Below are positions 4,529-6,242 of a DNA stretch of 6,242 bases, one piece after another (position 1 is the first letter of the stretch; every line of letters begins with the position of its first letter). A program made the position numbers and the translations under genes. Origin of the DNA: Phycisphaerae bacterium (lineage in GTDB: Bacteria > Planctomycetota > Phycisphaerae > Phycisphaerales > SM1A02); NCBI GenBank assembly GCA_002683195.1, contig NYSW01000097.1, positions 1-6,242 on the forward strand, in the 5' to 3' direction. Under the pieces are notes generated by a model. It did not search any database. It saw only the letters and a list, made by a program, of their open reading frames with translations, and was not told the DNA's origin.

Positions 4529-5626
4529 ATGACCGCCACCTCGACCGACCGCATCCTCAACTTCTCCGCCGGCCCGGCCGTCCTGCCCGAGCCCGTCCTT
4601 GCGAAGATTCGAGAAGACGTCTGGAACATCGACGACTCGGGCATCGGGGTGCTCGAGCACAGCCACCGCGGACCGGTCATCGATCGCGTGTTCGAGGAGG
4701 CGACCGAGCGAACCCGGCGGCTCGCCGGAATCGGGGATGAACACGAAGTCCTGTTTCTTCAGGGCGGCGCCAGCATGCAGTTCGGCATGATCCCCATGAG
4801 CTTCCTGCCGGAAGGCGGCACCGCCGACTATCCCGACACCGGGACCTGGACTTCCAAGGCGATCAAGGAAGCCAGGAAGTTCGGGAACGTCAACGTGGCC
4901 TTCGACGGATCCGCCTGCAGCTACGACCACTGCCCGTCCGCCGACGAACTCTCGCTCAGTGATGACGCGTCCTACCTGCACTACTGCTCCAACAACACCA
5001 TCTACGGCACCCGTTACGCCCTGCCCCCGTCGAGCTCCGCTCCTCTGATCTGCGATGCCAGCAGCGAGATGTTCGCCCGCCCCTGGCCCTTCGCCGATCA
5101 CGCGCTGGTCTATGCCGGCGCCCAGAAGAATCTGGGGCCGTCGGGTGTCGCGCTGGTCATCATTCGCAAGGACTTCATGGAAACCGCCGGCCGGGAGACC
5201 ATCGACCTCCTCGACTACCGAAAGCACGCCAAGGCCGGCTCCCGCCTGAACACCCCCCCGGTGTTCGGGGTCTACGCGATGAACCTGGTGATGGCCTGGA
5301 TCGAGGAGCAGGGAGGACTCGCGAAGATGGCCGATCACAATGACGCGAAGGCGAAGACGATCTATGACGCCATCGACGGAAGCGGCGGTTTCTACCGAGG
5401 CCACGCGAAATCCTGCTGCCGCTCGACGATGAACGTCACCTTCCGACTCCCCGACGAGGGGCTTGAGAAGACCTTCGTGGAAGAGACCAAGGCCGCGGGC
5501 ATGAGCGGACTGAAGGGCCATCGTTCGGTCGGCGGGATCCGCGCTTCGATCTACAACGCGTTTCCGTCGGCGGGCTGCGACGCTCTCGCCGCGTTCATGG
5601 CCGACTTCGCCGCGAGGAACGGCTGA
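4529..5626 (+). CDS. serC: Phosphoserine aminotransferase
   Basis: A PLP-dependent class V aminotransferase converting 3-phosphohydroxypyruvate and glutamate to O-phosphoserine and 2-oxoglutarate, the second step of serine synthesis; SerC also commonly serves pyridoxine synthesis. Its 365 residues match the family length. Visible signatures are FSAGPAVLP (12-20), EHSHRG (43-48, where SHRS is common), LQGGASMQF (77-85), the PLP lysine Lys200 in YAGAQKNLGPSG (195-206), NTPPVFGVY (241-249) and LKGHRSVGGIRASIYNA (328-344), which carries phosphate-binding His331-Arg332. No gaps or frameshift are apparent. Last gene of the cluster; its stop is 12 bases from the stop of the convergent oxidase gene, with no hairpin terminator between them. 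Confidence 0.96.
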   Translation: MTATSTDRILNFSAGPAVLPEPVLAKIREDVWNIDDSGIGVLEHSHRGPVIDRVFEEATERTRRLAGIGDEHEVLFLQGGASMQFGMIPMSFLPEGGTADYPDTGTWTSKAIKEARKFGNVNVAFDGSACSYDHCPSADELSLSDDASYLHYCSNNTIYGTRYALPPSSSAPLICDASSEMFARPWPFADHALVYAGAQKNLGPSGVALVIIRKDFMETAGRETIDLLDYRKHAKAGSRLNTPPVFGVYAMNLVMAWIEEQGGLAKMADHNDAKAKTIYDAIDGSGGFYRGHAKSCCRSTMNVTFRLPDEGLEKTFVEETKAAGMSGLKGHRSVGGIRASIYNAFPSAGCDALAAFMADFAARNG

Positions 5627-5638
5627 ATTCGTCGCGAT

Positions 5639-6242
5639 TCAGGCCCGGCCGAACAGCCTCGCGTAGTGCCGGTACCAGTCACTCTGGAACCGGCACCCGG
5701 GGTCGTGCGTGAACTTCGCGTCGAGGAACTCCGGAAATCGCGGATAGCAGGTCTCGACCTGTTCCCTCGTCGCCCACGGGTGATAGGTGAGATAGAACCG
5801 CCCCCCGTGCTCGATCACCCGGTCGATGATCCGACGAAAATCGGCCTGGGCCTTCTTGATGCCGTCAGGCGTGTGCATGACATGCAGGTTGCAGACGATG
5901 CAGACGCTTCTCCGCGTGGCCCAGGGGAGGAAACTCTCCTCGTCGGGCTCGATGAACCGGATGGTTCCATAGGTCATGTCGACTCCATGCCGAATGAAGT
6001 CCCGACGCACCTCGGTCAGAAACGGGACCAGTGAATCCCGGTCGACGTAGACCTCCGTGATCATCTCGGTCCCCTGATCGGTGGAGACCACCGCGTCGTA
6101 ACCTTCGAACACGTTCGAAAGCTGGTGGGCATCCGACCAGTAGACCTGACCCGAAGTACCCAGATAGAACTGCTCGTACTTCGCGAAGGCCTTTTCCTTG
6201 TCGGTTCGCGCGAGTCGATAGAGAGCGGCCCAGTCGGACGCC
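5639..6242 (-). CDS. FAD-linked oxidase of the COG0277/GlcD type, C-terminal part
   Basis: The last 200 residues of an FAD-binding (PCMH-type) oxidoreductase. The N-terminus, including the FAD-binding fold, lies beyond the right edge. The frame enters at 6241 with no stop, and the internal GTG near 6112 is simply a Val codon. Characteristic elements of this subfamily, numbered from the first visible residue, are GQVYWSDAHQLSN (31-43), EMITEVYVDRDSL (59-71), NLHVMHTPDG (118-127), YLTYHPWATREQVETCYP (150-167) and the terminal RFQSDWYRHY (184-193), corresponding to the usual C-terminal motif of FAD-linked oxidases. The substrate cannot be deduced. No membrane segment is visible. It converges on serC and is probably functionally unrelated to it. 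Confidence 0.85.
   Translation of the reverse strand, partial: ASDWAALYRLARTDKEKAFAKYEQFYLGTSGQVYWSDAHQLSNVFEGYDAVVSTDQGTEMITEVYVDRDSLVPFLTEVRRDFIRHGVDMTYGTIRFIEPDEESFLPWATRRSVCIVCNLHVMHTPDGIKKAQADFRRIIDRVIEHGGRFYLTYHPWATREQVETCYPRFPEFLDAKFTHDPGCRFQSDWYRHYARLFGRA

Noticed and set aside
3227..5521. Open frame of 764 codons on the minus strand opposite serA and serC
   Set aside because: It lies fully antisense to two well-recognised genes. Its conceptual product is Gly/Asp/Arg/Val-rich and resembles no family; long antisense frames are expected from GC-rich codon usage.

Overview
This GC-rich window (roughly 60-65 % by eye) has long antisense shadow frames and frequent CGA arginine codons. It holds two stand-alone GspG-like pseudopilin genes and a DUF1015-serA-serC cluster. 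Free-standing prepilin-like genes with Asp-rich, dockerin-like tails suggest Planctomycetota, most likely Phycisphaerae. That placement is inferred from gene content only; there is no rRNA or marker gene in the window.

Left third (1-1717), minus strand. Reading along that strand, a small PilZ-like protein (1717-1409) comes first, followed by a good hairpin terminator (1338-1369). After a structured leader of about 400 bases come two tandem paralogous type II secretion major-pseudopilin-like genes (1001-600, then 434 to beyond the left edge). Both pseudopilins carry a type III prepilin signal with one N-terminal membrane helix, and both end in an EF-hand/dockerin-like acidic loop. The spacers contain many perfect inverted repeats. 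One overlaps the ribosome binding site region of the left pseudopilin and could fold in two mutually exclusive ways.

Middle (1718-5626), plus strand. A 262-base divergent spacer with a 19-base inverted repeat leads into three tightly packed genes. These are a DUF1015 protein (1980-3248), 3-phosphoglycerate dehydrogenase SerA with a C-terminal ACT domain (3245-4498, ATGA overlap with the gene before) and phosphoserine aminotransferase SerC (4529-5626, 30-base gap). Together they cover the first two steps of serine synthesis. The phosphatase step (SerB) is not in the window, and the DUF1015 protein is translationally coupled to serA.

Right end (5639-6242), minus strand. This is the C-terminal 200 residues of a COG0277-type FAD-linked oxidase. 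It converges on serC with only 12 bases between the two stop codons and continues past the right edge.

I see no tRNA, rRNA, CRISPR array, insertion sequence or integrase. The most interesting signals are the DUF1015-serine operon, the calcium-loop tails of the pseudopilins, and the RNA-structure-rich spacers around them.
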